64,000 bases of DNA from Chrysomallon squamiferum (taxonomy: Eukaryota > Mollusca > Gastropoda > Neomphalida > Peltospiridae): contig CM022670.1 of assembly GCA_012295275.1 (NCBI GenBank), forward strand, positions 4,813,764-4,877,763, given 5' to 3'. The notes beneath the pieces are model-generated. The model made no database searches. It was given only the letters and a program-made list of their open reading frames with translations, and was not told the origin of the DNA. Below, one piece after another: positions 49,801 to 63,602 of the stretch. The position numbers and the translations under genes were made by a program. The first letter of the stretch is position 1, and the number at the start of each line of letters is the position of its first letter.

Positions 49801-50997
49801 ACTGATAAACTGTAGGACTGGTCTTACAGAATTTTGTTTTTTTAAAGTAGTGTATGGCTTGAAAATGAATGTTTATTATAAATAGTTTATTGGTTTTGCT
49901 TATCATTATACATTATTACTGGGTTTTTTATTGATTTGTTGAACTTGCTGTTTATATACTATATAGATACTTCTCAATTTTATAAAAGTTGCTCCTAATT
50001 ATTATTTTTTATTGTTAGATTGCTCATCACAGGAAAAAAGCGAGATGCAAATACGTTTTTGATTCTCACCACAATAGGTCACTATTCCTTGTTCCCTCTC
50101 ATCTTTACACCATTTGGTATGTTATTATTTCTTATATTTTTCTCATTTACATCACAGTTGTTTCTTAATGTTTGTATGTGCTGATTCCAGATAACTGTTT
50201 CATCTCATTTAATAAATATGTATAAAATAATAAATTAAATAAAAACACTGTTTAATACTTAAATAAATTTAATTTTTTTATTTTCAGAAACTCCCATTAA
50301 AATTCTTATGATGGTAACATACACCATATATGCATTTTCAAGTCTAGGCACCATACATGGGTGAGTATTATTATTATTAATAAACATACTAATATCAAGG
50401 ATAACATCATCAAAAATCTTCTGAACATTTTTGAAGGAAAATAATTAACGAAATAACTCATTCAGAAAGATTTACAATTTAATTATTAAATTAATATTTG
50501 TATAATTCTTCTCATCATAAATTATTTTATAAATCCTTTGGCACTTAATATTGTTTCAAATTATATTTATCATTTTGCAAATCATCTGTATTTGTGTGAT
50601 AATGTTTTTTCTTATTCCAAGATTTATTATTGATCTTTATCTTGTTATTATATAATTATATATGTAAATAGATAATTTGAATTTTTAAACTATCTGATAA
50701 TGTTTTAATTTGTTTTTCTATTTAATTTTCTGTCTTAAATTTTTTTATTTCAGATCATCTAAGATACTGCTACAACTGCCATTACTGAATTGTTTTGAGA
50801 CAGTCTATCTTTTCGGAACTGTATTTCTTGAAATTTACAATGGTGCTATACATCATGTGCTTGGTTTACACCACAAAATGCCTTTCCTTCCTCTATTACT
50901 TACCTCAGTTTACTCTTCATTAGGAGTGCTATACTGCTGGAGTAGATTTTACTGGATCACATTGCAAGATAAACCAAAGAAGTTTAAAACAACATAA
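45179..50997 (+). CDS. ALG8: ALG8, dolichyl-P-Glc:Glc1Man9GlcNAc2-PP-dolichol alpha-1,3-glucosyltransferase
   Basis: Adds the second glucose to the lipid-linked N-glycan precursor in the ER lumen; multi-span ER membrane protein of family GT57. Exons: 45179-45246, 45571-45649, 46058-46251, 46562-46674, 47036-47103, 47646-47769, 48265-48368, 48766-48886, 49083-49216, 49434-49573, 50019-50116, 50288-50360 and 50754-50997. These give 519 residues, close to the roughly 526 of the human protein. Family motifs: [16 protein letters not shown] (25-40), [16 protein letters not shown] from 52, [47 protein letters not shown] and GHYSLFPL. An in-frame TAA 30 bases upstream fixes the start. Intron 4 is U12-type, beginning ATATCCTTTT and ending TTCAG. 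Intron 6 has a GC donor (CAG/GCAAGA). Hexamers AATAAA at 51007 and 51063 follow the stop. Confidence 0.96.
47150..47360 (+). repeat. SINE-like element in ALG8 intron 5
   Basis: CATTAGGTAGAATTTTTGCC followed by GATCACAGGTCCAGTTCTTG has the spacing of decayed A and B boxes of a tRNA-derived SINE. A body follows with GGGTTTTTCCCAATCCAGCC. No tail was resolved. Confidence 0.45.
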
Positions 50998-53081
50998 CAG
51001 TGCATGAATAAATTCTTACTCCATTATAAACAATTCTTAATGTTATTTTTAACATCAGAGCTAATAAAATGATAAATGTGAAATATAAAAATACAGTAAT
51101 AACTGATACATTTGTCTTGATCTTACAAATGTACATCTTACTGCTCTATTTCTGGGAATGGTAATCTTCACTGGCTTTGTGAATTTGTTGAGTTCAGTAA
51201 TCATTCCAGCTATAGATTATTGTTTTGTTTTTATTTGGGTTTTTTCATTATCTTTAATTTCAGATTTTCTGAACAACCTTTTTTTCTACTTCCTTTCCTT
51301 CCATGTATTTCAAGGAAGTGGAAGATTATTTAAAAAAGAAACAAAAAAAAACCTCCTCCACATAACTGAACTTGTTTGTGAGGATTTATAAAACAAGAAG
51401 AATTAATACTTTTACATTATTTAAACAAAGGATCTCATAATATCCACTGAAGGCTATGATATTTTTATTTAATTTTTAAATTTATTTTTATAATTATCAT
51501 GAAGATAAATATAACAAAGTTATCCAAGTATAACACCAAGCAAATATTAATAACTTACTATTTTTTTTTTTTTGAGCTTAAAAATGGAAACGTTTTATTT
51601 TGCAAAATCTTGTAAATATTTACCCGAGATATTTTTATGAACCACAAGCAAAAAAAATGTGTTTTATATGTACCATCCAAGTCAAAGGAAAAAAACAAAA
51701 TCAAGAATATTAAAATACTATATCATTTCAGAAATTCCCTGGGTGAGAGAACAACAATAAACAAATTTTCAAAAGCTAGAATTCATGCAAACAATAATTA
51801 CAAACAATAACAGTAAGTTAAATGCAGATAAAATGTATGACATAATCAATGCATAATAATTAATACAATAATTAGTGATTTTAAATTAAATTTTAAATGT
51901 ACATTTATCACAGACATTTTAGTGCAACAAATTCTAATCAACAGTAATGTAATAGCACATATATTTTCAAGTAAAATTAAATAATTTTATTGATTTGAGT
52001 AAAAGATTCATTTTTTTATTTTTATTTTTTTGTAAATTTATGATTTTTTTTTTTTTAATTTTTAATGGGTTTTTTTGACTTAAAATATCTCTTACCGATG
52101 TCAAAAAGTCTGAACATCTTAAAGCCAAACAAATACTTCTAAATAAAAAAATAATACAAATTTTTTTCTACAATAAATTACTAATTATTTCTTACTAAAC
52201 TTACAGCAACCTGAGTCTCATGAGCAACACAAAAACAGGCATAATAATAATAATAATAAGCAAAAACTTAAAGCAAAAAACTTTCATTATAGAAAATAGA
52301 AAGTGTGAATACTCCTTTAATGATAATCTCTCAACTGATGCATCACATCATTTTTTGTTTAAAATAATAACAACAATGTGAAAGTGTACAATCAGTTTAA
52401 AGTATTTACAGTATTTTATCAGCTGCCAAATTAAGAAGTTCTGACTGGACAATATTAAATTAATGAAAAAAATCAAATAAATATTTTATAAAATGCATCA
52501 TGAGTTCAAACACTGTTAAAAGTTGTCACCACAGGACAATGTGCGTACTAAAAAAAATTGAAGGAAAAAGAAAAAAGTTAAATTTGATGTTTCTAGATTG
52601 TCATAAAAGATTTAATATGACATAACTAGACAATACAATTTTGAATTTCTCATTGATATTAACTCATTTCTGATGAAGAATGAAAATTAACTAATAGGCA
52701 AACTAAGTGGTCATCTAGAAATGTTTGAACAAATTTGAATAATACCACTGGACTGATTCACCTGGCTCTTCAGTAACTGTACTTCCCTCCAAATCAAAAT
52801 AAGAACCTACAAAGCATGAATACTTTTAAAGTCAATTTCAGGACTAGATCCATATCATTTTATGGGCTTTTTGCAGCTGCAGTAATATTGGTGTTTTGCA
52901 TTTATGTCACAGTGCAAGTGTAAGTACAGTTGGATACATATGACAGGGAAGGGAAAAAAATATACACAAAGACAGGAACCAGTTCTTGGCTGTAAAGATA
53001 TTTAACACTGTTTTGAACAAATTGCTGATGCGAGGAAAATGAAGAACAGAACTTGGTAAATACCAAAACATCATCTTAAAA

Positions 53082-53120
<39 letters not shown>

Positions 53121-53137
53121 TATTATTATTATTATTA

Positions 53138-53171
<34 letters not shown>

Positions 53172-54731
53172 AATGACTTTTGAACATTTTCCTGAAATTT
53201 AACAAATTTAAGTACTTTGAAATGATGGACTTTTATAGATTTCAAGGAGCAGTGGGAATCTTGATGTACAACAATGATTGTAAATTATATCTTTAACCCA
53301 TTCAAAACATTATATACTTAAAATGAATAATAAATTTAAAAACACAAATAAAGACACAACTAATTAATAAAAGAAACACAGAAATAAAACTGATATGGAG
53401 TTGTTCACAACACATTTTCCTTTCACCTTGTTAGTTTCATTTGCTGAAATTCAACCCTAGACTCGGTTTAACAACCATTTAATATTACAACAAGTACTAT
53501 ATATGAAAACATTTTTAAAAATGCTGTATTAAATACACTATGCTGCCCTATGTCAGTAAAGAATTACATATAATTTTACAATATAAAAATTTATGCCAAT
53601 TTTATTTGTTACAAACACTTAACAAAACCCACTTGCTCAGTTTTATATTTACTTGAAAACTTAAAAACAATAAAATATAATAAATTTTTAAACTTTTGGC
53701 CAGATTGCCCAAACAGTGAAATAACAATAAAAAGATAACACGTAATGTGCATTGCTGTGACTCTGTTGCACGTGTGTGACACACACACACACAAAATAGT
53801 TAGTTGTTGAGTGTGTCAATTCAGTTTAGCTTTACCAGTATTTGCAAACAATAATTTATGTTTACAACTGTGGCCAAAACAATAATTATGTTAATCTCAT
53901 CTAATGTGAGGAAAGATATGGGGTTTTTTTTGTTTTGTTTTTTAAAATAATTCAACAGCACTGACAATTTTAATACAAAAATCACAAATAAATTAATTAT
54001 TAAATTACACTGAGATCATTTGAATGCCCTGCAAAAACAAAGATACTTTAATACACATGTATATACATACATACAGACAGACAGACATATATGGAAATAC
54101 ATTAACATAAGTTATTAAATGGTTTTATATCTATATAATCTATCAATCTATTTATACTTTCACAGACAGATAGACAGATAGATGGTTAGTATTACTTATG
54201 TTAATGAATTTCCATACAAATTACATAAAAATATGAAGAGCTTAGAACCAACTTGGTCAAACCCACAGAATGTGGTTTTCACATTACTAATGTATGAAGT
54301 TAACAAAGTATAAAGAATTTAAAACTATTACTTGCCAAAGTTGTTATGGGTATAGTTAAATGTGACTAACCGTTTAACACTGACTGATTGTAAGAACATT
54401 CATCACTAAATTATCTGAACTCATATCTTCTTTCTCAGGGGTGAGACCATTTTTTTTTTTTTATCACTCTTTGTATTTGAACAATCAAAGTTAGTTAATG
54501 ATTAATACCTGGCCAACCAAGATTATTGAATTGCTATTATTCCTGACCAATCAAAGCTAATATCACTTTTAATATATCTGTACTTTAATTACATCAACAT
54601 ATCTAACCAAATCAAGATAACTTAATTTATGTTATCATATTTGACCAAATCAAGGCATGTAACTGAACACTCCTGACTAAATCATGCTTTAACAAATGAA
54701 TGTTAGTATCAAAACTAGAAGGTTTCTTTCA
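50998..54731. other. ALG8-nocturnin tail-to-tail interval
   Basis: AT-rich and non-coding. It must hold both 3'UTRs. Plus-strand AATAAA at 51007 and 51063 serve ALG8. For the minus strand, hexamer complements occur at 53601-53606 (TTTATT on plus) among others. Also present is the AAT/ATT palindrome at 53082-53170. A block at 52690-53000 is less repetitive but has no supported frame. Confidence 0.55.
53082..53170. repeat. (AAT)n-(ATT)n inverted microsatellite
   Basis: AAT units pass directly into ATT units, a second long AT hairpin of the same design as the one at 35.0 kb. Confidence 0.92.
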
Positions 54732-56228
54732 TTAAAAGAGTAATTTGAAATCACAAACAAGTGACAAATGATCTGAAGGGTACTGAAATGACGGCAGCCG
54801 ATTTGCACCCAGTTCTTCACACGTTGGAAACTCTAACAAGGAACAAACACTGAGATATCTGAAAGAATACCACATGTAGTCTATTGTTGCACAGATATCC
54901 TCCGGCCCGTCTGCAGAGCCTCTCACTTTCCACGTGGTGTATGGAGGTTCTTCTCCCTCGTCTGAAAGACACGTGTAAGCACTTTTTAACTTCAGTTTAC
55001 TTTTCTGAAATTCTTTGTAAACATTTTCATCTGGCTCTGCATTGAAGTCTCCACATATAACAAGAGGTTTGCCATCAGTTAACTCAGCCAAATAATCAAT
55101 CAGCCATTTGCCTTGTTCATGTCGCACTGTTTCAAATGGTTTTTTGGACTTGAGATGAGTAACTGCAATGTACATCTCCTGTAGATTAGAACCACTTCTG
55201 ATTTCAAATCTACCTATGATACTCACTTGATTTGTTTCTTCAAAGGCAGAATCTTTTAATACAACATTTCTAGAACTTTTTAAAGTGATTGAGTCAGTTT
55301 TCCAGAACAATGCGCACCCATCAGGACCGCTGTTATGTTCAGTGTGCAGACACGGAGAGTCTGGCTTAGGAAACCAAACTCCACTGTACCCAACAGTGGC
55401 CAAAGTGTCCATTAAATAATCATAATGGTCGACTTCTTCTAGACATAATACTGTTGGATTGTAAGTTAGCATTTCTTCAACCAAGTGAGTATGTCTGTTT
55501 TCCCAATCCAATGCTACATTTGGGCATAAAACAAAGTTGTCACTTCCTTGACTTAGCGCTGCAAATGTAAGCAGAGAAAAGCTAATTATTTTTCACTTTC
55601 TGGAATAAAACTGATTTTTTTTTTTTTTTTTTTTTTTTTGATTTATTTTGTAATCAGTCATTGCAGAAAGATAAAAATAAAAACAAAGCATAATCAAACT
55701 TTTATAATAATTAAATACCAATAATTAAACATTTTAGTATTTTACTTGTATTTTCTAGAAGCCATATTTCATGCTTTATTTAACTTCTGAATTAGAGAAT
55801 CAGAATAAAAATTAACATATTGTCATTTAATCTAACATGAAAATTCAAACAGAAAATAAATATTTGTCTGCAATCATATTCACTGAAAAAACATTTTAAT
55901 CTGAATCAGAATTGTTTTTTTTATTAAATCATTAATTACTTAATTAATATTATTATTTGAAACAATCAGTTACAGACTTTGACTTTTAAGGTGCTTTTGA
56001 ATACATTAATAAATTCACCAAGTAAAAACAATGTGAAACAGTTCTTCTAGAACTATCTTTTAAAAAGCTTTATTAGAAGATATATTTATTTTTTATATAT
56101 ATATATATACATATTTTTTTATTAGTCTCTTAAAAAAAAAAATAATAATAATTGTAGCTGCTAGTACTCTGATTTGAAAGTTATAAATAATATGGAATTT
56201 TGCTTCAATGCATATGTTGTAATTCAAC

Positions 56229-56297
<69 letters not shown>

Positions 56298-57304
56298 TAT
56301 GAAATGAAAGAACTTTACCTTGAGCTAGAATATTCCACTGCATAATTCTAATAACTGGTCCATTTCCACATGGGGATATATTCCTAAACTGGCGTTTCAG
56401 TAATGGAGGAAGGTTCTTTTCTTCTGATTTCTTTTGAAATTGATTTAATAATTCACTAACTGACATCTTCTGTATAAATTTTAAAATATATATTCATTTT
56501 TAATTAAATCTTTATTATAGCTTAAATATATTTTGTTAGTATGTATTATAAAATTGTTGACAGAGATCTATACAAAATATAAAGAATAGATATAGATCCA
56601 TTAAAAAAAAAGTGTGTCTGTGTGATCAGTACATAAAATATAATAAATGAAAATTTAAATTATGAGATATCTTTTGTGATATAAGATAAATCTCATCTTC
56701 AATCTTTATTAATTAAATAAACATGCTTATAAAGGTATTATTATGGTATCCAAAACAGTTAAAAAATGTTGATATGACTATTTCTTTATATCTGGTGTAC
56801 CTATGTTATTTGAGATGTATTGATAATGTGGGGGTATGAAAGAGGTGGTGATAGACAATGAGGAAGATTTTGACATCCGCCTCTTAACAACAACATACGA
56901 ATAATCATAATTTCAATGATGCATTGAATAATATATATATTTTTATGTTTTTTCTTTGACTTTTATTTATTTATTTATTACTACTATTATTATTATTATT
57001 GATAATTAACAGTAATAATAATACGTACACGGTAATTTAATATACAACTTCGAAAATGGTGAAAAAGAGGGTGAATTACTTTTCTCAATTGACCTCTGTT
57101 TCTGCTAACGTCTGTTAACGATCTATACAATGTCTGTGGCTGAAATACAAATAGTGTTCATAACGCCAAGATATTAATGTTCAATTTATGATCAATACAC
57201 TCATTAAAGTTAGAAAATGAAGTGTTAATAGCACTCGGCATAAAAGTCATATTAGTAATTACCAGTCGTTTGCAATGTGCTTTAAACACAAATCGGAAAT
57301 TCAT
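54732..57304 (-). CDS. NOCT: Nocturnin, EEP-family NADP(H) 2'-phosphatase
   Basis: Exonuclease-endonuclease-phosphatase fold enzyme. Vertebrate and fly nocturnin remove the 2'-phosphate of NADP(H) and link circadian and metabolic control. Exons: 57304-57263 (candidate), 56469-56319 and 55558-54732. The two main exons encode 324 residues from ATG 56466; with the upstream exon the total is 339. Core motifs (long-form numbering): IRIMQWNILAQ ending at 64, LCLEEVDHY with catalytic Glu 106, ITHL-type AVTHLKSKK, GDFNAEP with Asp 235, and PSDHLSLVCDF with His 328. All active-site motifs are intact. Junction CTCAAG/GTAAAG to TTGCAG/CGCTAAG keeps phase 1. The candidate first exon reads MNFRFVFKAHCKRL: basic, no acidic residues, fitting a mitochondrial presequence. 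The 56.5-kb acceptor TTATACAG just before AAGATG requires some upstream exon. Confidence 0.93.
56233..56294. repeat. (TA)n microsatellite beside a nocturnin donor
   Basis: About 60 bp of TA inside the nocturnin intron, starting some 24 bases after the 5' splice site at 56318. Confidence 0.95.
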
Positions 57305-57800
57305 CCAGAGTGGAAACACCTGTTGCTTCCATGAAGCAGTTAGCGTGTATACTAAAATATAAACTATTGTTACATTGTAGCTTCTGAACCATCAGGAGTT
57401 ATGTAATATGTATACTTTTAATGGAGCGACATATCGTTCTGATTTATTGTAATTTTATTTTATTATACAGTAAAATTATAGATACATTTTATAATAATTG
57501 TTTGAATAATTCATAGCATTAGTATGTTGCATAAAAAAATAATAATAATAATAAATAAATAAAGAGTAGTAATAACAATCAAACAAAACTCCAGATATTT
57601 ATTACAGTATTAATATATGAATTCAAAATATTTTTTTTTCAAAGACTCGTTTACTTCAAATTTCAAACAGCTCAAAACACAAATTAAATTGTACCATGCG
57701 GTTTCTTTGCTGATCATTCGTCCAAATACTAGTTATCATTCATAGTTTGACTTTTAACCCCAACCTAAGGGAGATAATCTATGTTTGTATCTTGAAGAAA
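57305..57800. promoter_or_regulatory. Shared head-to-head promoter region of nocturnin and SUGT1
   Basis: Only about 500 bases separate the candidate nocturnin start (minus) and the SUGT1 start (plus), so both promoters must lie here. No TATA box is convincing. A short uORF (ATG at 57781, stop TGA at 57793-57795) ends five bases before the SUGT1 ATG. Confidence 0.5.
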
Positions 57801-58461
57801 ATGGCGATGGATATTTTCAGGTTATATTTTGTTCTGCGTGTATTTATATTTAAAATATATTAAAACTATTTTCGAAAACTTTAATTTTACTTTAATAATC
57901 ATTTCTTTTTCAGTAAAGCAAACGAAGAATTTGTTAATGAGAATTACAAAAGAGCAATAGAGGTAAATATTTATCTTTAAATGTCGTCTTTATGATTTAT
58001 CCTCGGTCAAGATATCACTTTTCTATGACACTTCTCTTACGTTTTGTACTTAATCATGCTAACATGTTATACCTTTGAATTTTGCCTTCCCGGAAAACAA
58101 TCCCGGAAAACAATATTTCTCACACTAAAAGTTTAGTAATACATACTCAGATTGATTACTGGTTTATAATACAAAAGAAAGAAAAACGATAAAAATCTGA
58201 GCAGTAATTCAATATAATTGTGATTGAATATAATTATATTGTAAAGGAGAGTTTGCTTACCCCCACGTTCTGATATTTCATAAAATAAATAACTTGCCAC
58301 CATCTAACAACATAAACCTGATCTAGTTACTACGTAACTATGGTACAAGTAAATGATACACAATGACATCATATTCATTATACTGGAGATTTCGTTATAA
58401 TTTAGTGAATTAGCTGTTATTATTTTTTTTTTTTACATCTCTATACCTATAAGAATAGAGA

Positions 58462-58496
<35 letters not shown>

Positions 58497-61400
58497 GGCT
58501 ACTACTTTTGATTCACCAAGTATATTTAAATGTCCAACCAAAATACATAATCAGACAAAGCATAGGTTTTTAGAACAATATGGGTGCTCAGCTATTGAAG
58601 GTTTTGCTGGATATAAACATTAAAAAATATAAATAAAAAAAGGCCATGTAGTAGAGGGCCTTCTCTTGTTGATGGATGTTTCAGAATACTACTACCTACT
58701 ACTAATTATAATCAAGTAAACTGCAACTTGTTTGACATTAATATAAAAGTTTTATTACAAGTACACATCAACTTTTTTTGTTCGGTTATCATAAATTCTT
58801 GTTTAATAATAATAAACCTGATAAAGTTATAATAACAATTATAATGAAAAATATTTTGATATGTTTGTAAAAATAAAAAATTTAAAAATGTTGTTATCCA
58901 GTAGAGTTGCAGGAAATAGGCTTTGTGATCTCTTGCCTATTTGAGTGGGTTTTTGCAAAGTGTAAAATCATGTTAAATATTTGATTTATAGCTGTATACT
59001 GAAGCAATAGATGCTGACAGTACTCGAGAGGAGTTCTTTACCAGCCGAGCTCAAGCTCACATCAAGTTAGAGAATTTTACAGGTAATGATTATTTTTGCA
59101 TGCACACATGCACACACACAAACAAAAACACCCCAAAACACCACACTCTTGATGAACTGCATTTCTGCTCTTCAGTAAGTGGTGATCTGTTCATTTCCAA
59201 TTGTAGGGAATTCCCTGTGTTCTCTGGCATTTTTCTTTCACAGATTAAGTTTACAGAAGGGTGAATGTAATTATTTAGGGGTGAATTAGACTAATGGGGG
59301 TAAAACAAATCAGGGGCTCATTTTATGTGCACCTGTTTTTGGAAATCTGAGTACAAAAAACCCACCTTTCTGCTAATTTACTTGTAATTCCATGACAGGA
59401 AGCAGTTGTATCATAAATACAATTAATCATATACTAGACATATATCAAATATTCTTAGAAAGATATTGTTAAATGCTCATTTTTTAAAATAATCACACGT
59501 GTAAATATTTGTAAGTTGATATATGTAAACAAAGATAAACATATGTTTCATATAATATTAATACAGTTGGACAGACTGGCAAAATCACGAAAACAAAGTT
59601 AATTAGACCATGTTTTATTTTTATTTATTTATTTATTTATTTTCTTAAATAATATGTCTTAATTATTTTATTTTTATTTTCGTATTGTATTATGATATTT
59701 ATTATAAATGTTTTTAGGACTGATTATAAATATTTTCATGGTTAAATCTGAACATTTCAGAAGCAAAGGAAGACTGCTCCAAAGCATTAGCCCTGAACTC
59801 AAAATCAGTGAAAGCAGCACTGAGAATGGGGTAAACAGAAAATAATTATTTTTTAAATGCCATTTGGGACCATATTCTGTCAAGGGTGCAGAAAGTTGCT
59901 CAGGATAATTTCTTCTTCCAATATTGTTTACTTCTTATATTCACAGCCTATGCATTTTTATACATTGCACACAATTTACTATATAAATACTATCCGATCA
60001 GAAAGCTTCTAAAACAGATGGTTATCTTTAGTAACTATATCAGAAGAGGTCCTAGCATAATTAAATCTGTGAATGATAATTTACACCCTTTGCTGATTTC
60101 AAAACTGCTGACTTCTGTCAGTAATAATAAGATTTGTAAATTTATATTTTCTTAATAATTAACTACCTAAAATTCTTAACATTAGTAAAAAAATAATAGT
60201 TAAAGTTGAAATAATTTATTTTCTGATAAAACAAAAACTTTAAAAAAATATTATTCTCTTCACTGAGTTGGACATTCCTGTAGAAATTATATAGCATTAA
60301 AGAACATATTTAAATGTTTTTTTTATATATTAAATATAAATTACAATAACTTACATTAGCCTTTTCTGTTCAGTTAAATGTTATGTTAACATGATTGTAT
60401 TGAACTGAATCTTTACTTAATTTATTGTATTTATGTTTTATTTATTATGCATATTAAATATAAACTACATTAACATTTGTATTTTATTCAATATTATTTT
60501 ATGAGAATCTGGATTATTTAAAAAATATCGAGACATTAACAGAATTGATATATTATCAAATTTATGTTGAATTGGTGTGCTTACTACTATTGTTAATTTG
60601 CTTAAACTGTATTAGAATTCTTTAGATAAACACTTTTAAAATACACTGAAAAAACCCACAAAAAATCTTGTATTTCATTTTATTATTAAAGGGTTGCATT
60701 GTTCAACTTACAAGATTACCAAGGTGCAATGGATGCTTTTAAAACAGGACATTCACTGGATGGTAAGATGAAGGCAGATATAATAAGTTTTTGCATTTAA
60801 TATGATTAATACCTTATTATATTTTTTATTTTATTTTTTGTAATCATTTGTAAGTTACGATCTATCATTCTCATTTCTGACATCTTTGAAATTTATTGAT
60901 AATAGTGTATTTGAAACTGTGAAAAAAATAATACATCTGAAATTATAAAAGAGTATTAAAAATGCTAGAATACAATTTTCATTTGAAAGTAGAAGACATA
61001 TTGAATAAATACAATTAATAACTTAATTATGAATTATTCTAATAATTCTTTTTTAATACATAATCATACTTGTAATAAAATTTGGTTGTTATAACCATAC
61101 AGCAATATTCATGGGAAATGCCATGTAGTTTTATGTATTACACAATTCTATCTAGTTCTAGTGGTGGGCATAATCACATACATGTTTTTGGAGAAAAATC
61201 ATTTTTCTTAAATATTTGCATACATACATGTATTTGATTAAAATTAATTTAAGTTTTGATATCATAAACAACTGTCTGATTTAAAAATTCCTTTCATTTG
61301 TGACTGTTTCAAACTCTTGTTTTCAAATTCTGTATGAAATAACAATAGTATTTTCATTTTAAAACTTTTATATAAATCACATAATATTTATTTGCAGAAA

Positions 61401-63560
61401 GTAATGATTCCTTTGAAAATTGGATTAAGAAGTGTGAAGACAAAATGAAATCGCTTTCAACAAATGATGACAGTACTAAAAACCAAACTCAGGTGCCTGC
61501 ATTGAACAATCCACCTGCTGAATCTAAACCAAAGCCAAGTGTCAAGTAAGTGTATTGTTCAGTAGTTCTAAATTCAGTATTATTTTTGATTTTGTAATTA
61601 TCATTCCTGGTCAAGAGATACACAAAAAAACTAATAATAATAAAAATAAATTTAAAAAAGAAAAAATTGAATGATTTATTTTTGATTGATAAGGTGAAAA
61701 TCTTTCTGGAAATTTTCAAAGGGGCCAAAATTGATGGATCAAAGAAAATATAAAAAGTAGGCATTTATTTATTTATTTATTAATTTAAAAAAAAAAAAAA
61801 AAAAAATATTTTTTTTTATTTATTCATTATTATTATAATTATTTTTATTTTTTTTTAGTTTCTTTTTATATAATTTTCATTTATTTATTTATTTTTATTA
61901 TTTATTTTTTGTTTTGGTCCTTAAAAGGATACCAAAATTCTATTACATTAATAAAACTATTGTAACATTATTTGAAAGATGAATTAGCCAAAATTCTGTA
62001 AATGAATAAATACCCCAAATTTTTTTTGTTATAATGAATTCTGAATTTTGTGCCCATGAGAAAAAGGCTTAATTTTTTTATTTTTATAGAATAGCACATC
62101 TCAGATATGTGGTTGGTTTATTTGCCTAAACTGAACACTGACTAAGAATATGATATACTTACATAAATGTGTGTTTATTACATATTCTGTTGCTACGAAT
62201 GCTTTATAAATTGTGTTTACTAGATACGACTGGTATCAGACCCAGACTCACGTTATTGTCACTATTTTGCTGAAGAATGTAGACAAAGACAATGTGATTT
62301 GCGACATCCAAGAAACAAATGTGAGTGCTTTAAATCTGGTGTGTTAACTACAACTAGAAATTGATGTATGATAATATTCTTTTCAAAATACAAATCTGTA
62401 ACTTAATTTCAATTATTATCAGGTGGTTATATTATTAAGGTTAGGATTTTGTTTTTGCTTTGAACTATTTGTATGTAATTATGCATTTTGATACAATTAT
62501 TTTTATATATACAACTGTAGAAAGTTTAGATATCAACATTTCTGTTTGAATTTCTTTCCATTTCTTTTATGATATATATATAAAGAAAATAAAATTTAAA
62601 AAAATGTGTATAATTATATAAAATGTTTTTGTTTTTTTATTCAAAATAGAACAGTGCAATGAAATTTATCTTGATTAATTTTTTCATTTATCCATTCATT
62701 CTTTGTTACAGTTGTAATATGGCTGTGGGGTATTATATTACAGTGCCTTCCAAATAATCTTGTTTTGGTATCATTTTTAGTTAAATGTCGAAGTAAAAAG
62801 ATCAGATCACGAAGATTACAATCTTCAGGTTAATCTTGCGCATCCTGTTGTTCCACAGCAATCCACATTCAAGGTGACACCCACAAAGGTAAATTTTTAT
62901 TATTTATAAATTATATATATAATATTTAAAATAAATAAAAAGTGATATATTTTCCTTGTTATGAAAAAAGGTTTAAATGTGTGCAATTGTGAATTCAGGT
63001 GTTTCCACAACATTAAGACATTTTTAAAATGTGAAAACAAAATTGGGTTCAAAATATATTTGCTGAAATGTTATTTTGACGTTCATTTATGAAAAAGAAA
63101 TGATTTGTAAAATAAAATTCAAGAATAATCTCATGCAGTTTGTTTTGTTTTCCCATGAAGATTGAGGTGAAATTGAAGAAAACTGAAGGACTGCAGTGGA
63201 CAAATCTGGAAGGTGATGGTCAAAGCAAAGTTGAACCAGTGTGTCCAGGTGACCTTTATTATTTTTATCTTTTTCTGTTATTGTATAGTCAGAAACACAG
63301 ATCCGTAACTAAATAAACGGACATATGGAGAACAAAATTCAGTGAGCGAGTGAGCAATTCAAAATTCACAGTGCATTTGCAGTGAATATTATCTGTCCTG
63401 ATGCACATCAAAAATGTTCATCCATGTTACATAAAGTGAAATGTGGATAAACACATGCTGAAGCTTAAAATGATAACGTAATTGTATTTTTAAATATCTT
63501 TATTCTTTTCCTTTTTTCTTTTGATGGATTTTGTTTTCATTGTTGTTATTGTTATTGTTG

Positions 63561-63602
<42 letters not shown>

